A stretch of 64,000 nucleotides of DNA from Mycobacterium barrassiae (GTDB lineage: Bacteria > Actinomycetota > Actinomycetes > Mycobacteriales > Mycobacteriaceae): positions 115,769 through 179,768 of the forward strand of contig NZ_JACKUK010000042.1 in the NCBI RefSeq assembly GCF_025822765.1, written 5' to 3'. Positions 29,232 to 37,881 of the stretch are shown here, piece by piece; position 1 is the stretch's first letter; each line of letters begins with the position of its first letter. The position numbers and the translations under genes are program-made. Below the pieces are notes generated by a model that saw only the letters and a list, made by a program, of their open reading frames with translations, searched no databases and was not told the origin of the DNA.

Positions 29232-29250
29232 ATCTAGACAGTGACAAGAT
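29232..29250. promoter_or_regulatory. Operator-like site 1 between doxX and tetR
   Basis: ATCTAGACAGTGACAAGAT is an imperfect palindrome that matches, as its reverse complement, 16 of 19 bases of the site at 29266. It lies 11 nt upstream of the DoxX start codon, fitting repression of that gene. Confidence 0.55.
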
Positions 29251-29265
29251 GGAACGTAGGTAACA

Positions 29266-29284
29266 ATCTAGCCACTGTCAAGAT
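29266..29284. promoter_or_regulatory. Operator-like site 2 between doxX and tetR
   Basis: ATCTAGCCACTGTCAAGAT is the inverted partner of the site at 29232, with 15 nt between the two. It lies 19 nt upstream of the TetR start, fitting autoregulation. Confidence 0.55.
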
Positions 29285-29303
29285 TCCCGGTTATGATGGC
29301 CAC

Positions 29304-29870
29304 ATGAGCAGGGCTTCCTATCACCACGGCGACCTGAAGGCCGTCATCCTGGCGCAGGCCGCCGAACTCGTGGCCCAGCGCGGCGCCGACGGCATCTCGC
29401 TACGGGAATTGGCCAGGGAAGCCGGGGTGTCTCACGCGGCGCCTGCGCATCACTTCACCGATCGTCGCGGCCTCTTCACCGCGCTGTCGACCCAGGGCTG
29501 GCGACTACTGGCCGAGGCCCTGAAAGGGGCCAGACCGGATTTCGTCGAGGCGGCTCTGGCGTACGTCCGGTTCGCGCTCGACCATCCCGGGCACTACGCC
29601 GTGATGTTCGACCGTTCGCTCGTCGATCCCGACGACCCCGAGCTGATCGCGGCGCAGGAGGCGGCGGGTGCAGAACTGAGACAGGGCGTCGGCACTTTGA
29701 ACGACGCGCGCGCGGAGAAGGATCCTCAAGCCGCGGCGCTGGCGGCGTGGTCTCTGGTGCACGGCTTTTCGCTGCTGTGGCTGAACGGCAACATTCCAGC
29801 GATCGACACCGACGGCGACCCGATGGGGACTGTGCACCGTGTCGCGGGGATGCTGTTCAAGACGCGGTAG
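29304..29870 (+). CDS. TetR-family regulator, divergent from doxX
   Basis: A 188-residue TetR protein starting MSRASYHHGDLKAVIL, with DNA-binding motif SLRELAREAGVSHAAPAHHFTD near residue 33. The C-terminal domain (from WRLLAEALKGA) belongs to the WHG-type TetR subgroup (SLVHGFSLLWLNG). It most likely controls the DoxX gene and itself through the two 19-bp sites. The glutathione-peroxidase-like gene follows after 10 nt and may be cotranscribed. Confidence 0.86.
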   Translation: MSRASYHHGDLKAVILAQAAELVAQRGADGISLRELAREAGVSHAAPAHHFTDRRGLFTALSTQGWRLLAEALKGARPDFVEAALAYVRFALDHPGHYAVMFDRSLVDPDDPELIAAQEAAGAELRQGVGTLNDARAEKDPQAAALAAWSLVHGFSLLWLNGNIPAIDTDGDPMGTVHRVAGMLFKTR

Positions 29871-29880
29871 CGTGCCACCT

Positions 29881-30378
29881 ATGACCGATACTTCCCTCAC
29901 CGATATCCCACTGACCACTCTCGACGGTCAACCGACCACGCTCGGCCAACTCGCCGACGGCGCCGCACTGGTGGTCAACGTCGCCTCGAAATGTGGTCTC
30001 ACGCCGCAGTACACCGCGCTGGAGAAGTTGGCCAAGGACTACCGGGACCGCGGTCTGACGGTCATCGGTGTGCCATGCAATCAGTTCATGGGGCAGGAGC
30101 CGGGTTCGGCCGAGGAGATCGCCGAGTTCTGCTCGACCACGTACGGGGTGACGTTCCCGCTGCTGGAAAAGACCGATGTCAACGGTGAGAACCGGCACCC
30201 CCTCTATGCCGAGTTGACCAAGACGGCCGATGACGCGGGCGAAGCCGGCGACATCCAGTGGAACTTCGAGAAGTTTCTGTTGGCGCCGGGCGGCAAGGTG
30301 GTCAAGCGGATCCGGCCGCGGACCGAGCCGGATGCCCCCGAAATGATCGCGGCCATCGAAGAAGTCCTGCCGCGATAG
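29881..30378 (+). CDS. Glutathione peroxidase-family thiol peroxidase
   Basis: A 165-residue thioredoxin-fold peroxidase. The catalytic cysteine is in NVASKCGLTPQY near residue 38, with Gln/Trp partners in the family's CNQF (VIGVPCNQFMGQEPG, residue about 64) and WNFEKFL stretches. Mycobacteria lack glutathione, so thioredoxin or mycoredoxin is the likely reductant. It detoxifies hydroperoxides. The nearby TetR and DoxX genes fit an oxidative-stress unit. Confidence 0.9.
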   Translation: MTDTSLTDIPLTTLDGQPTTLGQLADGAALVVNVASKCGLTPQYTALEKLAKDYRDRGLTVIGVPCNQFMGQEPGSAEEIAEFCSTTYGVTFPLLEKTDVNGENRHPLYAELTKTADDAGEAGDIQWNFEKFLLAPGGKVVKRIRPRTEPDAPEMIAAIEEVLPR

Positions 30379-30445
30379 CCGAAAAGACAACTGCAGTACC
30401 GGTGTTGGACATCGTCTCGACACCTGACGTTGCCACCATGAGGGT

Positions 30446-31150
30446 GTGGCTGGACAACTGATCGTCTCGGTCTCCGGCATCAGCGACCGCACCATGCCCG
30501 AGGTCGAGGACTTCTGCGGCCAGCTCCGCGTGCGCGGGGTGCCGGTGTCGTTTCTGGTGGCGCCGAGGATCAAGGGCGGGTACCGACTCGACGGGGATGC
30601 CGCGACGGTCGGATGGCTTGCCGCTCGCCGCGACGCGGGCGACGCCATTGTGCTGCACGGTTTCGACGAGGCGGCCACCAAGAAGCGACGTGGCGAGTTC
30701 GCGACTCTGCCTGCGCACGAGGCCAATCTGCGGCTGATGGCCGCGGACCGGGTGATGGAACATGTGGGGCTGCGCACGCGCTTGTTCGCCGCACCGGGGT
30801 GGACGCTGTCGCCGGGAACGGTCACGGCGCTGCCCCGCAACGGCTTTCGGGTAGCGGCGGCACTGACCGAGATCATGGACCTGGTGCGCCATACGGCGGT
30901 CCGCGCCAGGGTGCTCGGCATCGGCGAGGGGTTTCTCAGTGAGCCCTGGTGGTGCCGCACGCTCGTGCTCTCAGCCGAACGAACAGCTCGACGCGGCGGC
31001 ATCGTGCGCGTCGCCGTCGCGGCCCGTCACCTGCGCAGGCCCGGACCCCGCCAGGCGATGCTCGACGCCGTCGACCTTGCGCTGATGCGCCGGTGCACAC
31101 CAGCGGTGTACCGATGGACCCCTTCCAGCGCATTGACAGACGCCGCATAG
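30446..31150 (+). CDS. DUF2334 polysaccharide-deacetylase-like protein (Rv0784 type)
   Basis: A 234-residue protein of the DUF2334 group, distant relatives of NodB deacetylases. It begins with LIVSVSGISDRTMPEVEDF, then VSFLVAPRIKGGY, VLHGFDE and LFAAPGWTLSPG, which are the expected barrel strands. The usual metal-binding HxxxH is not obvious, so activity is uncertain. GTG 30446 is the start; GTG 30444 is out of frame. It precedes the FAD dehydrogenase by 24 nt on the same strand. Confidence 0.78.
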   Translation: MAGQLIVSVSGISDRTMPEVEDFCGQLRVRGVPVSFLVAPRIKGGYRLDGDAATVGWLAARRDAGDAIVLHGFDEAATKKRRGEFATLPAHEANLRLMAADRVMEHVGLRTRLFAAPGWTLSPGTVTALPRNGFRVAAALTEIMDLVRHTAVRARVLGIGEGFLSEPWWCRTLVLSAERTARRGGIVRVAVAARHLRRPGPRQAMLDAVDLALMRRCTPAVYRWTPSSALTDAA

Positions 31151-31174
31151 GCGCCGCCCGCTAACGTGGCGGCC

Positions 31175-32818
31175 ATGGCAGACGCTGATGTCATTGTCGT
31201 GGGGGCGGGTCTGGCCGGACTGGTCGCCGCATGTGAACTCGCCGAACGCGGGCGGAAGGTTCTGATCGTCGACCAGGAGAACGCCAACAACGTCGGAGGC
31301 CAGGCGTACTGGTCGTTCGGGGGGCTGTTCTTCGTCGACAGCCCCGAACAGCGTCGGCTGGGTATCCGCGACAGCCACGAACTGGCGCTGCAGGACTGGC
31401 TCGGCTCGGCGGGATTCGACCGGCCCGAGGACCACTGGCCGAAGCAGTGGGCGCATGCCTACGTCGACTTCGCGGCGGGGGAGAAGCGCGGTTGGCTGCA
31501 CGAGCGGGGGCTCAAGACCTTCCCGGTGGTCGGATGGGCCGAGCGCGGCGGCTACGACGCGCGCGGACACGGCAACTCGGTGCCGCGGTTCCACATCAGT
31601 TGGGGCACCGGCCCCGCGATCGTCGAGGTCTTCGCCCGTCGCCTGCGTGACAACGCCAAGGTCCGGTTCGAACACCGCCGTCGTGTCGACGAGCTGATCG
31701 CCGAGGACGGCGCCGCCGTCGGGGTCCGCGGCGCGGTGCTGGAGCCGTCGAACGAGCCGCGGGGTGTGGCGTCATCGCGAAACACCGTCGGCGAGTTCGA
31801 GTTCCGGGCGCAAGCGGTGATCGTCGCCAGCGGGGGGATCGGTGGTAACCACGACGTCGTCCGGCAGAACTGGCCCAAGCGGATGGGCCGGGTGCCCGAA
31901 CAGCTGCTGAGCGGAGTGCCCGCACACGTCGACGGACGGATGATCGGTATCACCGAGTCGGCGGGGGCGCGGGTGATCAACAGCGACCGGATGTGGCATT
32001 ACACCGAGGGCATCACCAACTACGACCCGATCTGGCCGCTGCATGGCATTCGGATCATTCCGGGCCCGTCGTCGATGTGGCTCGACGCCACCGGAAAACG
32101 CTTGCCGCCACCGCTTTATCCCGGTTTCGACACGCTCGGGACATTGGAGTACATCGCCCAGACAGGTCATGACTACACGTGGTATGTGCTCAACGCGCGC
32201 ATCATCGAGAAGGAGTTCGGCCTTTCGGGGCAGGAGCAGAACCCGGATCTGACGGAGCGCAGCGTGCGTCAGGTGCTGGCCCGCGTCCGGCCGGGCCCGC
32301 CGCCGCCCGTGCAGGCGTTCATCGACAAGGGTGTCGACTTCGTGACGGCGAACTCCTTGCGCGAGTTGGTATCCAAGATGAACGCGGTGCCCGACGTCGA
32401 GCCTCTCGACTACGACCAAGTCGAAGCCGAGGTCACCGCCCGCGACCGTGAGGTCGTCAACAAGTACACCAAGGACAGCCAGATCACCGCCATCCGCGGG
32501 GCGCGGGCATTCCTGTCAGACAGGATCAGCCGCGTCGTGGCTCCGCACCCGATCACCGACCCAAAGGCCGGCCCGCTGATCGCGGTCAAGTTGCACATCC
32601 TCACCCGGAAGTCGTTGGGCGGCTTGGAAACCGACCTCGAGTCGAGAGCGCTGCGGCGTGACGGATCGGTGTTCAGCGGACTGTATGCCGCGGGGGAGGC
32701 CGCCGGGTTCGGCGGCGGCGGCGTGCACGGTTACCGCTCGCTGGAGGGCACATTCCTGGGTGGGTGCGTGTTCTCGGGGCGCGCGGCGGGTCGGGCGGCG
32801 GCACGGGATACCGCATAG
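31175..32818 (+). CDS. FAD-binding dehydrogenase, ketosteroid-dehydrogenase/fumarate-reductase-like (Rv0785 type)
   Basis: A 547-residue flavoprotein. The N-terminal dinucleotide motif VVGAGLAGLVAACELAERG (residues 6-24) binds FAD, and the C-terminal GLYAAGEAAGFGGGGVHGYRSLEGTFLGG is the family's FAD/active-site closure. Relatives include 3-ketosteroid-delta1-dehydrogenase, but the substrate here is not known. ATG 31175 was preferred to GTG 31166 because the Rossmann strand then starts normally. A hairpin at 32836 follows. Confidence 0.85.
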   Translation: MADADVIVVGAGLAGLVAACELAERGRKVLIVDQENANNVGGQAYWSFGGLFFVDSPEQRRLGIRDSHELALQDWLGSAGFDRPEDHWPKQWAHAYVDFAAGEKRGWLHERGLKTFPVVGWAERGGYDARGHGNSVPRFHISWGTGPAIVEVFARRLRDNAKVRFEHRRRVDELIAEDGAAVGVRGAVLEPSNEPRGVASSRNTVGEFEFRAQAVIVASGGIGGNHDVVRQNWPKRMGRVPEQLLSGVPAHVDGRMIGITESAGARVINSDRMWHYTEGITNYDPIWPLHGIRIIPGPSSMWLDATGKRLPPPLYPGFDTLGTLEYIAQTGHDYTWYVLNARIIEKEFGLSGQEQNPDLTERSVRQVLARVRPGPPPPVQAFIDKGVDFVTANSLRELVSKMNAVPDVEPLDYDQVEAEVTARDREVVNKYTKDSQITAIRGARAFLSDRISRVVAPHPITDPKAGPLIAVKLHILTRKSLGGLETDLESRALRRDGSVFSGLYAAGEAAGFGGGGVHGYRSLEGTFLGGCVFSGRAAGRAAARDTA

Positions 32819-32835
32819 GCACGGGGTGGGCTCAA

Positions 32836-32885
32836 CAGACGCAAAGGGTCCCGACACGCCGGAGAAACAAAGAACTTTGCGTCTG
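32836..32885. terminator. Hairpin between convergent genes
   Basis: Perfect 11-bp arms CAGACGCAAAG (32836-32846) and CTTTGCGTCTG (32875-32885) with a 28-nt loop lie between two convergent genes, 17 nt after one stop and 8 nt from the other. Placement fits a bidirectional terminator, although no T-tract follows. Confidence 0.5.
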
Positions 32886-32893
32886 GTCGCGGA

Positions 32894-33547
32894 TTAGAAG
32901 TCCGTGCCGTTCTCTTCCTCGAGCACCTGGAAGTCGGTATCGGTCATCTCTTCCAGTCGGCCGTAGAAGATTCCGCGCGCATCGGGATTGACGAAGCCCT
33001 GATGGATGGGAACCGCATGCGTCGGAGCCACCGCGCGCAGATAGTCCACCGCCTCCGAGACTTTCATCCACGGTGCGGCGGCAGGCGTCGCGAGCACATC
33101 GACCGGCTCGGCGGGAACGAAGAGGGCATCACCGGGATGCATGAGTCGCGCAGCATGGCTGCCGTCGCCGACGAGATACGAAATGTTGTCTATCACAGGG
33201 ATTTCGGGGTGAATCACCGCGTGACGACCGCCCGTTCCCCGCACCGTGAGGTGTCCGACGCTGAATTCGTCGCCGGCGTGCACCGCCTGCCATGAACCGC
33301 CGAGTTGCGCCGCGGTCTGCGGATCGGCATAAAGCGCCGCCTGCGGATTGCCGTCCAGGAGAGCGGGTAGGCGCGACGTATCGGCGTGGTCGGGATGCTG
33401 ATGGGTGATCAGGATGGCGGACAAGCCGGTGATGCCCTCGAATCCGTGGGAGAACACACCAGGATCGAACAGAATCGTGGTCTCGTTGGCGGAATCGTCA
33501 CGAAAGTTCGCGAGTAGGCAGGAATGGCCGAAATGCGTCAATTGCAT
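32894..33547 (-). CDS. Metallo-beta-lactamase-fold hydrolase (Rv0786c type)
   Basis: A 217-residue protein starting MQLTHFGHSCLL. The metal motif THQHPDHAD is near residue 49, with later ligands His in GRHAVIHP or LMHPGD and in PIHQGF. This is the UPF0173-like group of metal-dependent hydrolases, substrate unknown. ATG 33547 was chosen; the longer frame runs over the divergent secreted-protein gene. Confidence 0.83.
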   Translation of the reverse strand: MQLTHFGHSCLLANFRDDSANETTILFDPGVFSHGFEGITGLSAILITHQHPDHADTSRLPALLDGNPQAALYADPQTAAQLGGSWQAVHAGDEFSVGHLTVRGTGGRHAVIHPEIPVIDNISYLVGDGSHAARLMHPGDALFVPAEPVDVLATPAAAPWMKVSEAVDYLRAVAPTHAVPIHQGFVNPDARGIFYGRLEEMTDTDFQVLEEENGTDF

Positions 33548-33591
33548 GCCTATATTGTGCGCGCAGGGATTCCCCAGGGGGTACTTCGGAC

Positions 33592-34257
33592 GTGCGATTG
33601 TTGCTGGCGCTGGCCGTCGCCACATACGGGTTGGTCATCGCCCCAGGCACGTCGGCCACGGCCGTGCCCGGTGTCTGCCCGCCGATCTGCGACGCGGTCC
33701 CCGACGGAGCGTGGATCGAGCCCACCGCGGTGCCGCTCTACGACGTCTACCACTGGCCGGGCCTGGCCGGTCTCGCCGTCAGTGCGCCCGCGCCGCGGTT
33801 CACCTTCGAGGAGATCTGCATATCGCCGCCGATCATCGGCGACGCCAGGAACTATGCCGTCGCCGCGCAGGCGACAGTGCCCAAACCGCCCGGCCAGTGG
33901 CAGCTGCGGGCACAGATCGTGCACTGGCGCGGGGATACGGCGCATTTCGGACCGACCGCAGCGGCGACCGTCGAACAGGCCAGGACCCGGCTGCGGGACT
34001 GCCAGCTCACCGCGCCGCTGGCGTCCCCGTCGATCACCACCAGCGATCCGTTGCGCCTGGCCGCGGTGATCAGCATCCCCGGTCAGCGGGTGATCCACCA
34101 GTACCTGCTGGCCGACCCGTCCAGCAGCACCGTCGTCGAACTGGCGATGTGGTCTACGCTGCCGCCGCTGGTGCCCTGGCCTGCGGTGCCCGACCGGCAG
34201 GTGCTCGACGCGATGGCCGCCCCGCTCTGCGATGTGTATCTCGGTTCGTGCCGGTGA
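33592..34257 (+). CDS. Secreted hypothetical protein (Rv0787 position)
   Basis: A 221-residue protein with a signal peptide (VRLLLALAVATYGLVIAPG, cleavage near ATA). The mature part has five cysteines (two in CPPIC near residue 29, others in EEICIS, LRDCQL and PLCDVYLGSC), suggesting disulfides outside the membrane. No enzyme motif is recognised. GTG 33592 is the assumed start. It lies 35 nt before purS and precedes it on the same strand. Confidence 0.7.
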   Translation: MRLLLALAVATYGLVIAPGTSATAVPGVCPPICDAVPDGAWIEPTAVPLYDVYHWPGLAGLAVSAPAPRFTFEEICISPPIIGDARNYAVAAQATVPKPPGQWQLRAQIVHWRGDTAHFGPTAAATVEQARTRLRDCQLTAPLASPSITTSDPLRLAAVISIPGQRVIHQYLLADPSSSTVVELAMWSTLPPLVPWPAVPDRQVLDAMAAPLCDVYLGSCR

Positions 34258-34280
34258 GGCGTGCCGGTCGAACCCGCAGG

Positions 34281-34286
34281 TAGAGT
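34281..34286 (+). promoter_or_regulatory. Predicted -10 box for leaderless purS
   Basis: TAGAGT lies 6 nt before the purS GTG with no ribosome-binding site between, the standard layout of leaderless mycobacterial transcripts. Confidence 0.5.
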
Positions 34287-34292
34287 GATCGC

Positions 34293-34544
34293 GTGGCAAG
34301 GGTGGTGGTGAATGTAATGCCCAAGGCCGAGATCCTCGATCCGCAGGGGCAGGCGATCGTCGGCGCACTGGGACGTCTCGGCTTCGGAGGCGTCTCAGAT
34401 GTGCGGCAGGGTAAGCGATTTGAGCTCGAGGTCGACGACAGCATCGACGACGACCAGCTCGCCGAAATTGCCGAATCGCTGTTGGCGAACACCGTCATCG
34501 AGGACTGGAGCGTGAGCCGGGAGCCGGCGGAGAACGAGTCATGA
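34293..34544 (+). CDS. purS: FGAM synthase subunit PurS
   Basis: An 83-residue ferredoxin-fold subunit that holds PurL and PurQ together in the FGAM synthetase complex (purine step 4). The core [23 protein letters not shown] and [16 protein letters not shown] are diagnostic. It overlaps purQ by 4 nt. PurL is encoded separately about 6 kb away, as in other mycobacteria. Confidence 0.95.
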   Translation: MARVVVNVMPKAEILDPQGQAIVGALGRLGFGGVSDVRQGKRFELEVDDSIDDDQLAEIAESLLANTVIEDWSVSREPAENES

Positions 34545-35215
34545 GCGCCCGAGTGGGCGTCATCACATTTCCTGGCACACTCGACGACGTCGACGCCGCC
34601 AGGGCGGTCCGATTGGCGGGCGGGGAAGCCGTCAGCCTCTGGCACGCCGACGCCGACCTCAAGCGGGTTGACGCGGTCGTGGTGCCCGGCGGGTTCTCCT
34701 ACGGCGATTACCTGCGCACCGGGGCCATCGCGAAATTCGCTCCGGTGATGGGCGAGGTCATCCGCGCCGCCGCACAGGGGCTGCCGGTGTTGGGTATTTG
34801 CAACGGTTTTCAGATCCTGTGTGAGGCGGGCCTGCTGCCGGGCGCGCTGACGCGTAACGCCGGCCTGCACTTCGTCTGCCGGGATCTGTGGCTGGAGGTG
34901 GTGTCGAACTCGAGCGCGTGGACCTCGCGCTACGAGGTGGGTGCCGACCTGCTGGTGCCGTTGAAATCGGGCGAGGGCCGGTACGTCGCCAGCGAGGCCG
35001 TGCTCGACAAGCTCGAGGGTGAGGGCCGGGTGGTCTTCCGGTACCGCGACAACCCCAACGGTTCGATGCGCGACATCGCGGGAATCGCGTCAGCCAACGG
35101 CCGGGTGGTCGGTCTCATGCCACACCCCGAGCACGCCACCGAAGCGCTGACCGGCCCGTCGGACGATGGGCTCGGCCTGTTCTACTCCGCCCTCGACCTG
35201 GTGCTGGCCGCCTAG
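34541..35215 (+). CDS. purQ: FGAM synthase glutaminase subunit PurQ
   Basis: A 224-residue class I glutamine amidotransferase that supplies ammonia to PurL. The catalytic Cys87 is in LGICNGFQ and the His-Glu pair in LMPHPEHA near residue 194. [10 protein letters not shown] is the usual N-terminus. It is translationally coupled to purS. Its TAG stop shares CTAG with the convergent SDR gene. Confidence 0.96.
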   Translation: MSARVGVITFPGTLDDVDAARAVRLAGGEAVSLWHADADLKRVDAVVVPGGFSYGDYLRTGAIAKFAPVMGEVIRAAAQGLPVLGICNGFQILCEAGLLPGALTRNAGLHFVCRDLWLEVVSNSSAWTSRYEVGADLLVPLKSGEGRYVASEAVLDKLEGEGRVVFRYRDNPNGSMRDIAGIASANGRVVGLMPHPEHATEALTGPSDDGLGLFYSALDLVLAA

Positions 35216-35958
35216 GCCACGGGTCGGATCGCCGGCGCTCCGCCACCGACCTGCAGCACGGCGCCGTTGATGTAGCTGGCCGCGGGTGAGGCGAGGAACG
35301 CCACGGCTCGCGCGATCTCCTCGGGTTCGCCGAGCCGCTTCATCGCCGTCGTGCGGGCAACACCGTCGATGAAGTCACCGAGCTCCGCCGTCCCTTCCGT
35401 CCGCACCGGCCCCGGAGCAACGGCGTTGACCCGGACCCCGGTTTCGCCGAACTCGTCGGCCCAGTGCTTGGTCAGCAGATCGAGCGACGCCTTGCTGGCG
35501 CCGTAGATGCCCGCGCCGGCGGCGGGGGTGGTGGCGGCCAGGGTGCTGACGTTGACGACCGCACCGTGGCCGCGCTCGATCATGCCCGGAACCAGCTGCT
35601 GAACCAGGATGTACGGGGCACGCACGTTGGTGTCGAAGTGGAAGTCGAAGTCGGTGTCCACCGTCTCGAACGTCGGAGCCATCGTGTACACGCCGGCGTT
35701 GTTGACCAGGACGTCCACCGGCCCGGCCTCGGCCGCCAGCCGCCGGACGTCGCCGGGATCGCCCAGATCCGCGCCGACGAATCGCGCCTTGCCGCCGTTG
35801 TTCTCGATCTCCGTGACGACCTTGGCGCCGCGCTCGGCGTTGCGGCCGTGCACGATCACCTCGGCTCCCTCACGCGCGAGTTCGACCGCGATCGCGCGGC
35901 CGATGCCTGCGGTCGCCCCGGTCACCAGTGCGGTGCTGCCTGTGAAGACGTTGCTCAT
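35212..35958 (-). CDS. Short-chain dehydrogenase/reductase
   Basis: A 248-residue SDR with [10 protein letters not shown] near residue 13, HGRN, NNAGVY near residue 86, and catalytic IYGASK near residue 152. The C-terminus is [18 protein letters not shown] after beta-2 suggests NADP preference (inference). It stands alone, convergent with purQ. ATG 35958 was chosen over the ATG three codons upstream. Substrate unknown. Confidence 0.87.
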   Translation of the reverse strand: MSNVFTGSTALVTGATAGIGRAIAVELAREGAEVIVHGRNAERGAKVVTEIENNGGKARFVGADLGDPGDVRRLAAEAGPVDVLVNNAGVYTMAPTFETVDTDFDFHFDTNVRAPYILVQQLVPGMIERGHGAVVNVSTLAATTPAAGAGIYGASKASLDLLTKHWADEFGETGVRVNAVAPGPVRTEGTAELGDFIDGVARTTAMKRLGEPEEIARAVAFLASPAASYINGAVLQVGGGAPAIRPVA

Positions 35959-36003
35959 ACACCGCAAAAGTCCTATTCCAGACTGTTTATTCCATAACGT
36001 GAC

Positions 36004-36801
36004 TTACGGGGTCAGTGCGACCGACGCCTCCGCGGTGTAGCACAGGAACGTCAACGTCTCCTGCAGGTACAGCTGGACGGTTCCGGCGTCGTGGGAGAGA
36101 TAGCCGATCGACACATCGGTGCCCAGCTGCAGGTCGAAATCGCCGCCGCGGGTGGACAACACGAACGCGCCGTCGATGGCGGGCGCCCAGATGATGTCGC
36201 CGTCCACCAGCCGGTTGAGGTGCTCGCGGATCGGATAGCCGTGCTGGGTGGTCTCGCTGACCTTGGTGTACACGTCGGCCGACAGCAGCACCGAATACGG
36301 ACCGGCGACACCGGCGAGCCGCAGCTCCGACAGTGCCTGGGAGATGACGTCGGGGATGTCGCGGGCGTCGTCGGGTAATGCCAGCGAAGGATTGTTGCTG
36401 CAGGCGCGGATGCCCTCGATGGACGCGGCATCGTAGCCCTCGAAGATCGCCCGGTCCTCGACGAACGCCAGCTTCTTGGCGGCATCCTTGACGGGATCCC
36501 AGTCGGAGTCCTGCGAGCCCCGCTCGACGTCGTCGATGTCGGTGCGGTTCAGCGTGAACGGAACCCGCAGCCGGACCAACGGCTTGCTTTCGCGCAGATG
36601 AGCCACGACGCCGTCGGCCGGCGGTGCGGTATCGCGCAGGTGGCCGGTGCTGATGGCCGCGGTCACCGGGCCCCCCGGCTCGCTGACATCGACGACGCGA
36701 CGTCCGGCAATGTGCCGCTTGAACGTGCGCGTCGCCTCCAACTCGATTTCTTCCCAAGCGGATTCGGTGATCGGAGCGAGCTCGCGATACAGGTTGTTCA
36801 T
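36004..36801 (-). CDS. Encapsulin shell protein (Cfp29 type)
   Basis: A 265-residue encapsulin (linocin/Cfp29 family, HK97-type fold) whose subunits assemble into a protein nanocompartment. The N-terminus NNLYRELAPITESAWEEIELEATRTFKRHIAGRR and the FEGYDAASIEGIRACS stretch near residue 121 are typical of mycobacterial Cfp29 (Rv0798c). It is coupled to the DyP gene by an ATGA overlap, and that peroxidase carries the loading peptide. TTG 36804 directly upstream is an alternative start but unlikely. Confidence 0.94.
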   Translation of the reverse strand: MNNLYRELAPITESAWEEIELEATRTFKRHIAGRRVVDVSEPGGPVTAAISTGHLRDTAPPADGVVAHLRESKPLVRLRVPFTLNRTDIDDVERGSQDSDWDPVKDAAKKLAFVEDRAIFEGYDAASIEGIRACSNNPSLALPDDARDIPDVISQALSELRLAGVAGPYSVLLSADVYTKVSETTQHGYPIREHLNRLVDGDIIWAPAIDGAFVLSTRGGDFDLQLGTDVSIGYLSHDAGTVQLYLQETLTFLCYTAEASVALTP

Positions 36802-37829
36802 CAACGGATTCCTTTCAGGCTGCCGATGCGCAACGAACCGTCCCGGATGGGCACGTCGGCGGGCTGGTCATCTTCGTCGTCTGCTGCCGGTTCTGTATCC
36901 GGCAGCGGTGGCGGGTTGTTGAGGAAATCGACGATCGGCGTGAAGAACTTGCCGCCGGTCACCGCGGTGGAGAACTCGAGGATGTGGTCGGTGTTGCCCG
37001 GCGGGTCGCCGATGAACATGTTGGACAGCATCTTCTCGGTGACCGCCGCTGTGCGGGAGTAGCCGATGAAATACGTTCCGTACACGCCCTTTCCGACCTC
37101 GCCGAACGGCATGTTGTGCCGCACGATCTTGAGTTCGGTGCCGTCCTCGTCCTCGATGACGTTCAGCGCGATGTGGGAGTTCGCCGGTTTGACGTCGTCG
37201 GCCATCTCGATGTCCTCGAGCTTGGTTCGGCCGATCACCAGTTCCTGCTCGGTCACCGTCAGCGCGTCCCACGCCGACATGTCATGCAGGTACTTCTGCA
37301 CGTGGACGTAGCAGCCGCCGGCGAAATCGGGGTCCTCGTCGCCGATCTCGGTGGCGGACACCGCAAGTGGGCCGTCGGGGTTCTCCGTACCGTCGACGAA
37401 GCCGAGCAGGTCGCGGTTGTCGAAGAAGCGGAAGCCGTGGGTTTCGTCGACGACGGTGACCGCGCCGAGCGCCTTGACGATGCGGCCCGCCAATTCGAAG
37501 CACATGTCCAGCGAGTTGGCCTTGATGTGGAACAACAAATCGCCGGGGGTCGACGGCGCGTGATGACGTCCGCCCTTCAACTCGATGAAAGGCGTCAGCT
37601 CTGCAGGCTTCGGGCCTGAGAACAGCCGGTCCCAGGCGTCGGAGCCGATCGACGTCACTACCGACAGCTTCTTGTCGGGGTCGCGAAACCCGACCGCGCG
37701 CACCAGGCCGGCGATGTCGGGCAGCCCGTCGTGCACGGCCGCATCGCCGCCCTCGTCGATGGTCACCACCAGGAAGATGGCTGCAGGTGTGAGCGGCGCT
37801 GTCACCGGCTGTGGCAGTGGGGCGGGCAC
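36801..37829 (-). CDS. Dye-decolorizing peroxidase, encapsulin cargo
   Basis: A 342-residue haem peroxidase of the DyP family. The family motif GFVDGTENP is near residue 153, and the haem-ligand His is expected in KIVRHNMPFGE near residue 233. The last 13 residues, DGSLRIGSLKGIR (330-342), follow an acidic linker and match the encapsulin cargo-loading signal. It oxidises small substrates with H2O2 inside the shell. GTG 37829 is the start. Order and overlap with encapsulin fit one operon (Rv0799c-Rv0798c). Confidence 0.94.
   Translation of the reverse strand: MPAPLPQPVTAPLTPAAIFLVVTIDEGGDAAVHDGLPDIAGLVRAVGFRDPDKKLSVVTSIGSDAWDRLFSGPKPAELTPFIELKGGRHHAPSTPGDLLFHIKANSLDMCFELAGRIVKALGAVTVVDETHGFRFFDNRDLLGFVDGTENPDGPLAVSATEIGDEDPDFAGGCYVHVQKYLHDMSAWDALTVTEQELVIGRTKLEDIEMADDVKPANSHIALNVIEDEDGTELKIVRHNMPFGEVGKGVYGTYFIGYSRTAAVTEKMLSNMFIGDPPGNTDHILEFSTAVTGGKFFTPIVDFLNNPPPLPDTEPAADDEDDQPADVPIRDGSLRIGSLKGIR
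36804..36842 (-). other. Encapsulin cargo-loading peptide of DyP
   Basis: The last 13 codons of the DyP gene encode DGSLRIGSLKGIR after the linker PADVPIR. Known cargo peptides of this system have the core SLxIGSLK, which would dock into the inner wall of the encapsulin shell. Confidence 0.8.
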
Positions 37830-37881
37830 CGTTCGACCCTAATTCAAGATCCTGGGCGATGATCGGAGAAGATGAAGAACC

